Below, piece by piece: positions 27,529 to 36,428 of a stretch of 63,601 nt of DNA (positions are counted from its first letter, which is position 1; each line of letters opens with the position of its first letter). The notes below the pieces were generated by a model that made no database searches, was not told the DNA's origin, and saw only the letters and a list, made by a program, of their open reading frames with translations. Where the stretch lies: assembly GCA_905215035.1 (NCBI GenBank), contig CAJMOJ010000003.1, positions 1 to 63,601 on the forward strand, in the 5' to 3' direction. Source of the stretch: an uncultured bacterium. GTDB taxonomy: Bacteria > Actinomycetota > Coriobacteriia > Coriobacteriales > Eggerthellaceae. A program made the translations under genes and the position numbers.

Positions 27529-29543
27529 ACGTCCTCCTGATGCGGCCTACGTAAGGCACCAAACGCACAAAGATCTTCACAGAGCGAACAACCATTACAC
27601 AATGCGTCATCAACAACGGGAACACCCTGTCTTTCGTCAAAACTTAAAGCAGGACATCCAATCTCGGTTACACAACGCATGCACCCTGTACAAATTTCTG
27701 CATCAACCTCAACTGACACTCCTGGCTTAAAAAGAGAAACACACGGTGACTCAAAAAGAACAGCAGAAGGTCCATCGTAGAACAGTGCTTCACGTGCCGC
27801 CGCAACTGACGCTTTCAAATCCAGCGGATCAGCGTGCACAATACAGGTCACACCAAGTGCGCGCAATACTGCCTCAATCGAGATAGGATCACTCATCCCG
27901 CCCGCAAGACGCACCCCTGTACCAGGATGAGGTTGCGATCCGGTCATTGCAGTCGTTGCGTTATCGAGTACACAAATTGTTACATCGTGGTTGTTATAAA
28001 CCGCATTTACAACACCAGTCATTCCTGACGCAAAAAAGGTAGAATCACCTACAAAAGCTATCCCCTTCACACCGGGCTCTACCGTAGAAAATCCTTGTGC
28101 AATGGTGATACCCGCACCCATACATAAACAGGTATCAGACACCTTAAGTGGTGCGGCATTGCCTAAGGTATAACATCCGATATCGCTACAATAACGAACC
28201 CAATTTTGTACTGCACCCTGGGTCGAACCCTTTTTATCCTGATGTTTTGCATATTGTTTTGCGGCTTGTTTAACGGCATAAAAAGCTCCGCGATGGGGAC
28301 AACCCGCACACAACAGAGGAGGACGAGCCGGGGCCTTCTCTGTTGCACGAACGAGCGCTTCATCAAAAGCGCTTAAGATGTCAGAACGATATGAGTTATG
28401 CGCATATTCCACATCATGCGCAAAGAAGGTATCCAACTGCGCAACAAGGGCGTCAACCGTATTTTCTCCTCGATTGGTTGTCATACCGTCAAGCTTGCCT
28501 TCTACAGTAACTGGCAGATGTCGCTTTCCAATTAAACGCAAAAGTTCATCTTCCAGAACATGGTCAAGCTCTTCAAAAACGATGACGTATTCAAGGCCAT
28601 TCAAAAATGAAGCCACACGTTCTTGAGGGAAAGGATACGGGGTACCAATTTGAAGCAATTTATATGCAGGCAACGTCCTACCATACTGATGGGCTTTATC
28701 GCTAAGCATACGAAGCGCTTCTTGTGCATATGCATAGCTAACACCACCCGCCACAATGCCAAATCGTGGCTGTTCAAGATCCTGGTCAGCTCCAGAAACG
28801 CCCGTGCAAGCCCTTGGCTCAACTCCTAATGATCCACCGCCCTGTTCTTCAGGATTGAATACATCATAGGTTTCACATGAAAACGCCTGCGCAATTCGCA
28901 CGAGCCGTTCATTAATTTCACCATGCGCTTCGTAAGCACGTGCAGGAAAAATGAACCGATGGGGATCATGATCAAAGCCTTCTACCACCCGTGCAGTTGT
29001 CGTATCTTCAACCTCAAAAAACGTTGATGCATGACAGATGCGTGTTGTCGGCCGTATGATAACGGGTGTCTGGTATTCCTCAGACAATTCATAGGCCCGT
29101 TTAATCATCGCACAAGCTTGCTCAGGAGTTGCCGGGTCAAACACAGGAACTTTAGCGAAAGCAGCAAAACGGCGCGTATCTTGTTCGGTTTGAGATGAGA
29201 TAGGACCCGGATCATCAGCCACAATCAGCACGCAGCCGCCCTTCACACCCACATAATTTAAGCTCATCAACGCATCGCTTGCTACATTGAGTCCAACCTG
29301 CTTGCACGTATATAAGGTACGCGCACCTGCAAAAGCGGCTCCCGCACAAAGTTCAAGCGCTGCTTTTTCATTGGTTGACCACTCGACATGAACACCCTGT
29401 GCCGTGCCTTTGGCATGGAGCTTAGCGACGGTTTCCAATATTTCTGACGATGGGGTTCCGGGATATCCCGCAGCAACGTTCAGGCCTGCTTCAAGCGCGG
29501 CATGAGCAAACGCCTCATTTCCCATCATGAAACGTTGTGTCAT
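27522..29543 (-). CDS. iorA: Indolepyruvate:ferredoxin oxidoreductase, alpha subunit
   Basis: 673 residues. The N-terminal pyruvate:ferredoxin oxidoreductase-type domain contains GYPGTPSSEI; the TPP-binding domain has GCPHRG near residue 410 and GDSTFFASGMTGVVNAVYN near 500. At the C-terminus two 4Fe-4S motifs are complete (CTGCMRCVTEIGCP and CNGCSLCEDLCAFG). It decarboxylates transaminated aromatic amino acids and passes electrons to ferredoxin, giving a ferredoxin pool that the [FeFe]-hydrogenase upstream could draw on. Twenty bases after purE, in one apparent operon purE-iorA-iorB-paaK. Confidence 0.94.
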   Translation of the reverse strand: MTQRFMMGNEAFAHAALEAGLNVAAGYPGTPSSEILETVAKLHAKGTAQGVHVEWSTNEKAALELCAGAAFAGARTLYTCKQVGLNVASDALMSLNYVGVKGGCVLIVADDPGPISSQTEQDTRRFAAFAKVPVFDPATPEQACAMIKRAYELSEEYQTPVIIRPTTRICHASTFFEVEDTTTARVVEGFDHDPHRFIFPARAYEAHGEINERLVRIAQAFSCETYDVFNPEEQGGGSLGVEPRACTGVSGADQDLEQPRFGIVAGGVSYAYAQEALRMLSDKAHQYGRTLPAYKLLQIGTPYPFPQERVASFLNGLEYVIVFEELDHVLEDELLRLIGKRHLPVTVEGKLDGMTTNRGENTVDALVAQLDTFFAHDVEYAHNSYRSDILSAFDEALVRATEKAPARPPLLCAGCPHRGAFYAVKQAAKQYAKHQDKKGSTQGAVQNWVRYCSDIGCYTLGNAAPLKVSDTCLCMGAGITIAQGFSTVEPGVKGIAFVGDSTFFASGMTGVVNAVYNNHDVTICVLDNATTAMTGSQPHPGTGVRLAGGMSDPISIEAVLRALGVTCIVHADPLDLKASVAAAREALFYDGPSAVLFESPCVSLFKPGVSVEVDAEICTGCMRCVTEIGCPALSFDERQGVPVVDDALCNGCSLCEDLCAFGALRRPHQEDVC

Positions 29544-29563
29544 AACAATTTCTAACTCTTAGT

Positions 29564-30034
29564 CTAGCTTTCAGCCATTTCTTTTTTGAACGCAACAATC
29601 TTGCTACGCGCTGTGTCGCAACCTGCGCCTAGAATCTGAACAGCGTAGATTGCAGCATTTTTAGCACCGTTAATTGCTACACATGCTACGGGTACGCCCT
29701 TAGGCATTTGCACCATAGAAAGCAGCGAATCAAGACCGCCTAAATCAGAGGTCTTGATAGGAACACCAATAATCGGCAACGGCGTATAAGCAGCAACTAC
29801 GCCACCTAAATGAGCAGCCTTCCCTGCTGCCGCAATAATAACGCGCAAACCGCGATCAGCCGCACTAGATGCCCATTCATGCACCTCAGCGGGATTACGA
29901 TGGGCACTTGCAACTTTTACCTCATACGGTACGCCGAATGCCTCGAGCTGATCGATGCAATCTTGCATAACGCTCATATCGGATTGACTTCCCATAATGA
30001 TGCCAACTTTAGGGGTCTTATGATCACAGGCCAT
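29564..30034 (-). CDS. purE: N5-carboxyaminoimidazole ribonucleotide mutase
   Basis: 156 residues, usual class I length. The motif GIIMGSQSD, then SAHRNP and AAGKAAHLGGVVAAYT, identifies PurE, which moves the carboxyl group of N5-CAIR to give CAIR in purine synthesis. It is alone here: no other pur gene is in view, and it heads the iorAB-paaK group. Confidence 0.93.
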   Translation of the reverse strand: MACDHKTPKVGIIMGSQSDMSVMQDCIDQLEAFGVPYEVKVASAHRNPAEVHEWASSAADRGLRVIIAAAGKAAHLGGVVAAYTPLPIIGVPIKTSDLGGLDSLLSMVQMPKGVPVACVAINGAKNAAIYAVQILGAGCDTARSKIVAFKKEMAES

Positions 30035-30146
30035 ATGTATTATCCACTCTCTTTCTCATCTAGAGCATTGCGGAATGAGATAAGTAATTTCGCATCCCGT
30101 ATGTTTTACTCGATCAAAATATGTTGGAAGATTGTTCGACCACTGA

Positions 30147-30833
30147 TTACTCAACGTAGGTAATGGGCATAGTGCGCGCTAGTGTCTCACATGCCTCAAC
30201 AATCTCCTCTGGACTGGTAACAATGAAATCTGGATTTTCTTGCGCCAACCGCTCCTCATCAAAGAATTTTCCGTAGGTTACTGCCACGCATTTCATGTTG
30301 GCTGCATGGGCTGCCTCAATGTCATACGGAGAGTCTCCAATATAGATACACTGATCGATTGCCGCATCCAGATTCTTTGCCGCCACCAATAGTGGCTCAG
30401 GCTTAGGCTTGTGATCCGTAGAATCTTCAAACCCCACCAAAGTTCCAAAGAAATCCTGCATATTAAAATGCTCAAAAGAATCGTCAGCAAGGCAATGACG
30501 CTTTGATGTTACAACACCGCACTCAAAACCACGTACCTGCAGTTCATGCAACACTTCAATGATGCCATCAAAAGGTGCAATCCCCTCATTTAAGTTGTCT
30601 TCATTATGCGTGCGATATGTCATCAACAGCTCGTCTTGCTTCTCTTTATCATCCGTAAAGTACGTCATCTGCGTTACAAGCGGTTGACCTACGCGCTCAA
30701 GCAAAACCTCATCAGGCAGCGGGCTACCCAAAACTTGCTCGGTCGCAAAACGCATTGACTCCAAAATTGCCTGATGTGTATCAAGCAACGTTCCGTCTAA
30801 ATCAAATAAGGCAATGGGGTGTGTATTTGCCAT
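30147..30833 (-). CDS. HAD-superfamily phosphatase, phosphoglycolate phosphatase-like
   Basis: 228 residues from the ATG at 30833, which has AGAGGGG five bases before it. FDLDGTLLDT is motif I with both aspartates; VVTSKRH is motif II; KPKPEP and IGDSPYDIEAA are motifs III and IV. The cap domain is of the Gph/PpaX type. The substrate is not clear; phosphoglycolate, pyrophosphate or a nucleotide are possible. A second HAD gene is at 55450. Confidence 0.82.
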   Translation of the reverse strand: MANTHPIALFDLDGTLLDTHQAILESMRFATEQVLGSPLPDEVLLERVGQPLVTQMTYFTDDKEKQDELLMTYRTHNEDNLNEGIAPFDGIIEVLHELQVRGFECGVVTSKRHCLADDSFEHFNMQDFFGTLVGFEDSTDHKPKPEPLLVAAKNLDAAIDQCIYIGDSPYDIEAAHAANMKCVAVTYGKFFDEERLAQENPDFIVTSPEEIVEACETLARTMPITYVE

Positions 30834-30890
30834 TGCATCCCCTCTCATCTCAAGCATTAGAGTATTAGTATCTCTATATTATAGCCAAAC

Positions 30891-30934
30891 AAAAAAGAAG
30901 CCTCCGTAGTGGCAGTACCTACTCTTGCGAGAGG
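30891..30934 (-). terminator. Terminator after the LytTR regulator
   Basis: On the minus strand CCTC...GAGG encloses GTAG...CTAC and is followed by CTTCTTTTTTG. It is 55 bases past the regulator stop, before the HAD gene. Confidence 0.55.
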
Positions 30935-30987
30935 ACTATCAGGAGACTCCTTTATTCGCTTTTATGTGGTTGTCTGGCGTTGCGCTT

Positions 30988-31701
30988 TTACAACCCCAAT
31001 GCTTTCTTTAATGAAGAAACACGACGACGCGATACAGGAATTCGGTCTTCAACACCATCCAGGGTCAAAAGCAAGGTACCGCCCGACTGAGGTTCAACTT
31101 CCTTGACCAAAGAAAGATTAACCAAATAGCCACGATGAACGCGGAAGAACCCATGACCATCCAAGGTTTTCTCTAACTGAGCCAAGGAGACCGTTGAGAA
31201 ATATCTATCTGAATCAGTTTGGAGATAGGCATAATCATCACGAGCCATAACAAAGCGAATCTCATCAATATTAATAAGAATCTTTTTGCCGCCTTTTTCA
31301 ACAGGAATACGCTCAGCCTTTTGTGCCTGAGCGTGCAATTTAACATGCTCACGTACACGGGCAAGCGCCTGAGCCAAACGCTCTGTTTCAACAGGCTTTA
31401 CCAGATAATCGACCGCATTAACCTTGAAAGCATCAAGAGCAAATTCGCTATAAGCAGTAACAAATACAACCGCTGGTGGGAACTTTAAATGTTGCATAGC
31501 TTCTGCAAGCTGCAAACCAGTTGCTTCGGGCATATTGATGTCCAAGAACATGACGTCGCAAGGATACTCTTTGAGTTTTTCAATAGCTTCTCTTACGTTT
31601 GCCGCTTCTGCAACAACTTCGGTTTGATTAAGTTCGCTCAATAAAAAGCGCAGCTCGGAGCGTGCAGGGGCTTCATCATCAACAATAATTGCCTTTAACA
31701 A
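30988..31701 (-). CDS. LytTR-family response regulator
   Basis: About 237 residues. The receiver domain has the acidic pair in IIVDDEAPARSE, the phospho-accepting Asp in DVMFLDINMP and Lys in YLVKPV. The C-terminal ~100 residues are a LytTR DNA-binding domain (ARDDYAYLQTDSDRYF, FRVHRGYLVNL). The start may be a TTG at 31701 or GTG at 31704; AGGAGG spacing favours the TTG. It forms a pair with the sensor gene 90 bases upstream. Such systems often control murein hydrolase, holin-like or transport genes; no target is visible here. Confidence 0.9.
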   Translation of the reverse strand: MLKAIIVDDEAPARSELRFLLSELNQTEVVAEAANVREAIEKLKEYPCDVMFLDINMPEATGLQLAEAMQHLKFPPAVVFVTAYSEFALDAFKVNAVDYLVKPVETERLAQALARVREHVKLHAQAQKAERIPVEKGGKKILINIDEIRFVMARDDYAYLQTDSDRYFSTVSLAQLEKTLDGHGFFRVHRGYLVNLSLVKEVEPQSGGTLLLTLDGVEDRIPVSRRRVSSLKKALGL

Positions 31702-31792
31702 CACGTCCTCCTTTGAATCTGAATGTTTCGATAGTTAATTAGTGATTATAGACTACTTAGCCATAATTTGGAAAGAGCTACCCCTAGATTAC

Positions 31793-33076
31793 CTAAAGGT
31801 TAGCGCAGTCCTTAAGAAAGAGCGTAACTTGTGTGCCGTGGCCCAGCTCTGAGGTAATGTGCATATATGAATCAGTACCATAATAACCACGAATGCGATC
31901 ATTGACATTCTTAACTGCAATACCCAGTCCTGTCTGAGATGAAGGATGCATAATAGATGCAAGCGCCTCATCGCTCATGCCAATGCCGTCATCATTAACA
32001 TATAAATACACATCTGCTCCATCCATTTTGCCTGCAATAGAGATGGTTAGTTTACCTTCAGCTGGCATAGCATGTTTAACCGAATTCTCGGCGATGGGCT
32101 GGATCATAAAAGACGGAACTTGAAGCGCTTTCACCTCTTCTGTCACTGACACCTTAACACCAAGACGTTCTTCTCCAAAGCGTGCCTGTTCAAGTCCAAG
32201 ATAGCGAACGGTCTGTTCGATCTCACGTGCAAGAGGAATGAGATCAGACGAGTTCTCAAGCGTCTGACGATAAAAGGTTGCAAATTCGCGCAACATAATA
32301 CGAGCCTTATCAGGGTCAGTACGCACCAAAGAACTCATGGTATTGATGATATTGAACAAAAAATGTGGATTGATTTGGCTTTGTAGCGCCTTAAGCTCCA
32401 TCGAAGCAGCCAATTTTTTCTGCTCTTCAAGCTCTAACGCTGCAATTTGAGTTGAGATAAGCTGACCAAACCCTTCAGCAATAGAAACCTGATTATCCGT
32501 AACGCGACTTGGCTCGGTGTAGTAAAACTTTAGCGTTCCAAATATTTCTTTACCCATCCAAAGGGGGACAATAATTGCCGCTTTGATAGCTGAAACAGTA
32601 TTAGGAAGACCAACACCTTCACGCGTTTTAATAACACGCGTTTGTCCATCTTGAATTGTTTTCATGGTGGCAAGCGTTCTAATAGGTGCACCTGTATTAC
32701 CAAGCTGATCGCGGCCCTCGCCATAGTATCCTAAAACAACACTCCGATCAGTAATAGCAACCGCGCTTGCTTCACTTGCAGGAAAAAGGATTTCACAGAC
32801 TTTTTGGGGATAATCTGAATCAGGACCTGCCTGAATGGCTTCAAGAGTTTGAGTGGCAACTTGAAGAACTGACATGGATTGGCGTGCACGAATACGCTCT
32901 GGATCGAGCATGAGTGCAATGGTGGCTAATAAGAATAAGGTAAAGAGCACACCAGAAATCCCTAGCACGATAATGTTATTGTCAGGGCTAAACATTGACC
33001 AGCCCAGCACACAACCCGAAATTAATGCTAGACACAAAAACAAGATTTCTAAAAAGACATCGCGTTTATGGTTCAT
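31793..33076 (-). CDS. LytS-type sensor histidine kinase
   Basis: 427 residues from the ATG at 33076, which follows AGGAGAGGAGAGCTC. Two hydrophobic helices at ~8-55, then a GAF-like domain at ~80-205, then the His_kinase domain with LQSQINPHFLFNIIN, where His is the phosphorylated residue. The ATPase domain has QPIAENSVKHAM (N box) and NDDGIGM. It lacks the multi-helix 5TM sensor of classic LytS. The signal is unknown; the GAF domain hints at an internal ligand. Paired with the LytTR regulator just downstream. Confidence 0.9.
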   Translation of the reverse strand: MNHKRDVFLEILFLCLALISGCVLGWSMFSPDNNIIVLGISGVLFTLFLLATIALMLDPERIRARQSMSVLQVATQTLEAIQAGPDSDYPQKVCEILFPASEASAVAITDRSVVLGYYGEGRDQLGNTGAPIRTLATMKTIQDGQTRVIKTREGVGLPNTVSAIKAAIIVPLWMGKEIFGTLKFYYTEPSRVTDNQVSIAEGFGQLISTQIAALELEEQKKLAASMELKALQSQINPHFLFNIINTMSSLVRTDPDKARIMLREFATFYRQTLENSSDLIPLAREIEQTVRYLGLEQARFGEERLGVKVSVTEEVKALQVPSFMIQPIAENSVKHAMPAEGKLTISIAGKMDGADVYLYVNDDGIGMSDEALASIMHPSSQTGLGIAVKNVNDRIRGYYGTDSYMHITSELGHGTQVTLFLKDCANL

Positions 33077-33208
33077 GAGCTCTCCTCTCCTTTCAGGGAT
33101 TATACGATGCATAACCCTTGAAATAAAAGAAAAAAGTCACAACCTCTTACACGATTTCTTATAAAACCTTATAAAACACAGGACTTTGACAGAACTTTAC
33201 CAAGCACG

Positions 33209-34528
33209 TTATTCAAAATCGGCCAAATTAAGATGAATCTCTGTTGTGGTACCAGGATCGATCGAGGCAGATGCGGGTGTCTGCTCTTCTGGTTCCGACG
33301 TAATTGACTCAACAATAACCTCATCGCCCTTTTGACGAGCAACTGCTGCCTGAATAAGTGCCTGGGTTAAGAAAGCATCTCGCTCAGTGCGCTGCATAAT
33401 ATCGCCCCAAATATACTGGAACTCAAAATATTTAGAACAGTTTTCTTGTGCATACTGGCTTGCTTCTACTGTCGCCTCTTTTGCTGCTGCACGATATGCC
33501 TGTTTATCAGGACGAACTAAGCTTCGCAAAAACGCAGTGCGCTTAACGCGCTTTAAAATGCCAGGCTCTAAAAATGGTCCTGGATATGGCTCGAGTGAGG
33601 AAGGGCTAATTTGCAGCAAATCAATCTGGGAACGAGAAAACTCAATCTTGTAGTATTCGTAGAGCCACCGATAAATATCGCGGCGGAAGCGATGGCCCTC
33701 ATGACGCTCACGTGGAGGCAAGTGAAGGAGCGACCATTGGTTATCAAACCATACATCTGATCCATACATGCGCAAGTCAAGCAAATAATCGAGATCCTCA
33801 CCACGCATAATCCAAGGATCGAACGAAATTCGTTTATACGCTTCTTTATGCAGCGCCAAACAGCCGCCACAGACATGATTGGAGCGCGATAGACGTGGAC
33901 CTGACATCGCACGAGATATCCATGCGTTAAAAGCGCTTCCCTGTTGCCAAAAGTGGTTGTACCACTTGTTTTGACTTTTTGAATAATAGTTTTGATCGGA
34001 GTTCAAGTAATAGCCTGACTTAGCCAAGATGGGAATGCCCTTTTTGGTGAGCTTGCCTAACCCATACATTGCCTTAGCAAGAAACTCAACATCCTCAATA
34101 ACCTCATCGTCATCAATAAATACGACCGCATCAAAACCCAAAATGTTTGAGACGACCAAGCCTAAATTGCGCACAGCAGAATATCCGCCCAACCCAATTT
34201 CTTGCGAAAGATCCCCAAAGCCAAATTGTTCGAGACGCTGAGTGATAATTGCTGCTGAAGCCTCACCAATAACAAGCGTATGCATCTGCGGAAATCGATT
34301 ACAGATCTCTTGAACCTTAACCACAGCTTGAGCTGCCACAGCAGGATCTTCCGCTGCAGCAATCACAATAACCTGTCCAAGACCACGTACTTTAGCAAGC
34401 GACTCAAGGCAACGAAACAAATCCCCTGTCATATCAAGAGGCGTAGGATGATCAAAAACAGTAGTTGCTGGATCTTGTTTTCTGCCAGCTGCTACGTGAA
34501 AAGTCGGAATGACAACAGCGGGATTCAT
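33209..34528 (-). CDS. Glycosyltransferase, GT2-like
   Basis: 439 residues. The N-terminal half has the GT-A pattern: VVIPTFHVA at the start, then FIDDDEVIED with the metal-binding aspartates, and GGCLALHKEAY and RGEDLDYLLDLR further on, resembling the acceptor and catalytic regions of family 2 enzymes. No membrane helices. The last ~50 residues are Glu/Ser/Thr-rich and likely disordered. The sugar and acceptor are unknown; wall polysaccharide or glycoprotein decoration are reasonable. It sits between rsgA and the two-component system with spacers near 100-130 bases. Confidence 0.7.
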   Translation of the reverse strand: MNPAVVIPTFHVAAGRKQDPATTVFDHPTPLDMTGDLFRCLESLAKVRGLGQVIVIAAAEDPAVAAQAVVKVQEICNRFPQMHTLVIGEASAAIITQRLEQFGFGDLSQEIGLGGYSAVRNLGLVVSNILGFDAVVFIDDDEVIEDVEFLAKAMYGLGKLTKKGIPILAKSGYYLNSDQNYYSKSQNKWYNHFWQQGSAFNAWISRAMSGPRLSRSNHVCGGCLALHKEAYKRISFDPWIMRGEDLDYLLDLRMYGSDVWFDNQWSLLHLPPRERHEGHRFRRDIYRWLYEYYKIEFSRSQIDLLQISPSSLEPYPGPFLEPGILKRVKRTAFLRSLVRPDKQAYRAAAKEATVEASQYAQENCSKYFEFQYIWGDIMQRTERDAFLTQALIQAAVARQKGDEVIVESITSEPEEQTPASASIDPGTTTEIHLNLADFE

Positions 34529-34624
34529 AGTTGGGCTCTCTTTCTGTCATGGTCGCACAATCGCGCATTTCTCAAGAGATGCTTCAAGCGACTATACGCG
34601 CTCTATTGTAGCGCAATATCAAAC

Positions 34625-35680
34625 CTAGCCTTGTCGGCGTCTCGGATGGCCGCGGCGTGTGCGAATGCGCTCCGCCACCTCACGTCGTGCTTTTACTTCA
34701 GCACTTTCTTCTTTTAAACGCAGGTACGATTCAAGACGATAGGGCTCAAGCTTGCCCTCATTAACGGCCGCACGAACCGCACACCCAGGTTCTTGATGAT
34801 GGGTGCAATCACGAAATTTACATGTTTGCGCCAAAGCTTCAACATCAGAAAAGGCAAGTTCAATACCCTCATCAGCATCCCATAGACCCAAGCCACGCAC
34901 TCCAGGCATATCGATTACGGCTCCACCTTGAGGAAGTTCAATCACTTCACGTGTTGTAGTGGTATGACGACCCTTACCATCACGCTCACGTACCGGTGTT
35001 GTCTCTTGTATGTTTGAACCAACAAGCATGTTAACTAAACTTGATTTTCCAACTCCTGATCGTCCAATCAAAATAGCAGTCTTGCCACCCTCTTTAGCAA
35101 GCAAATGCGCTACTGCATCAACTGAGCTCGGATCATCCCCGGAAAGAACCATGACGCGATCCTGCCCAATAAAACCTTTGATTTGCTCTTTAATAGCATT
35201 GATTTCAGCCGGGTTGTCAATAAGATCAGCTTTAGTAAGGATCACTACTACCTCATCGACTGATTCATGTGCAAGCACCAACTCACGCTCAAGACGCCGC
35301 AAGTTAATCTCTTCAATAGGTTGAGCCACCAACACTAAATCAAAATTAGCGGCAAGTGTTTGAGGCAGTGCACGCTCAGTAGGATCTTTACGAACAAACG
35401 TCGTTGTACGAGGCAATATGCGCTCAATAATCCCCTTATCATGTCCGGCAGGAATAGAAAGTTCGACTCTGTCTCCTATAACAGCACGATCTGTCTTTCT
35501 TTTTACTAAAGCGGTTGCATGTTCACATCTCAACTCGCGGGGAAGATCGTTTTGTTCCTTGGTGCTTTCATCACAGCACCCGGTAATCCGCACTAACGGA
35601 TACCCACGATCCAACTTGATAACATGCCCCGTATAGAGAGGAGCAGTTTCTTCACGGGTGACTTGTTTCTTTTTGGTCAT
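34625..35680 (-). CDS. rsgA: Ribosome small subunit biogenesis GTPase RsgA
   Basis: About 351 residues from the ATG at 35680; this start has AGGAAA upstream and leaves seven bases after the previous stop. Domains: N-terminal OB fold, then circularly permuted GTPase motifs in the order G4 (TKADL), G1 (GRSGVGKSSLVN), G3 (DMPGVRG), then the zinc-binding tail CKFRDCTHHQEPGCAV. The RHTTTTRE switch is intact. Assists late 30S maturation. The basic C-terminus (RTRRGHPRRRQG) fits RNA binding. Confidence 0.93.
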   Translation of the reverse strand: MTKKKQVTREETAPLYTGHVIKLDRGYPLVRITGCCDESTKEQNDLPRELRCEHATALVKRKTDRAVIGDRVELSIPAGHDKGIIERILPRTTTFVRKDPTERALPQTLAANFDLVLVAQPIEEINLRRLERELVLAHESVDEVVVILTKADLIDNPAEINAIKEQIKGFIGQDRVMVLSGDDPSSVDAVAHLLAKEGGKTAILIGRSGVGKSSLVNMLVGSNIQETTPVRERDGKGRHTTTTREVIELPQGGAVIDMPGVRGLGLWDADEGIELAFSDVEALAQTCKFRDCTHHQEPGCAVRAAVNEGKLEPYRLESYLRLKEESAEVKARREVAERIRTRRGHPRRRQG

Positions 35681-35687
35681 ACTTTTC

Positions 35688-36419
35688 CTATTTTGCCTCA
35701 TTGTGTTTATGCTGATATACCGCAAAAAGAATAAGACTTGCTAAAAAGAACAACACTCCAGCAAGAGCCAGCGCTAGATTGATGGGTTTAGGTACGATTG
35801 CACCTTTGTCAATAATAGTAACCTCATCGGCATGAATATCAGAAAGGCCTTGATGCTCAGGGCAATCGAGATGGTAGACACCACGCACCTGAACAGCACT
35901 TCCCTCCACACCATAACGGCCATATAAATCAATACCACTTGTCTGATCATGAGTCATATAGACTGAGATAACAGCATTGCCCGGTTCTTCGAGTTCTTGC
36001 AAGGTAACCCAGCAGTGACCAGCATCAGATTCTGCATTGATAGCTTCACCGATCGCCTCACCAACCACTTGGACTACCTGATCATCATGGAAAGAATCAG
36101 CTGTCGAGAGCTCAGCAATACTTGTGTCATATAAAAATGATGAGTCAGCGAGCTGATTGAGATTTACTCGGTTGGACGATCCTGGTATAACCACCTTCTG
36201 TGCCGATGATTCTGACGACTCGTCAACTGCCTCAGTTTGTATGGCAGTCTGCGAAACAACAGGCTGATCACCTTGAGCAACATGCCAAAGGCAAACACAT
36301 ACCGCAAGAATAGCCAAAAGACATACCACAATCAGAGCAAAATTGATTTTCGAAGCGCGTGAGCGCTCCGTTTTTTGCTTCCGTTTTGAATCAGTATGTT
36401 TGGTTTGTTTGGCAATCAC
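35688..36419 (-). CDS. Membrane protein of unknown function with a possible OB-like domain
   Basis: 243 residues. A basic N-terminus (KHTDSKRKQKTERSR) precedes one hydrophobic helix at ~28-48; an extracytoplasmic domain of ~150 residues contains VQVVGEAIGEAI and VQVRGVYHLDC, a spacing that recalls OB-type modules, and a second helix lies at ~212-235. I do not recognise a family with certainty. It starts nine bases after trkH ends and seven bases before rsgA, so it is co-transcribed with both. A role around the potassium transporter is possible but unproven. Confidence 0.6.
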   Translation of the reverse strand: MIAKQTKHTDSKRKQKTERSRASKINFALIVVCLLAILAVCVCLWHVAQGDQPVVSQTAIQTEAVDESSESSAQKVVIPGSSNRVNLNQLADSSFLYDTSIAELSTADSFHDDQVVQVVGEAIGEAINAESDAGHCWVTLQELEEPGNAVISVYMTHDQTSGIDLYGRYGVEGSAVQVRGVYHLDCPEHQGLSDIHADEVTIIDKGAIVPKPINLALALAGVLFFLASLILFAVYQHKHNEAK

Positions 36420-36428
36420 GACTCTTAT

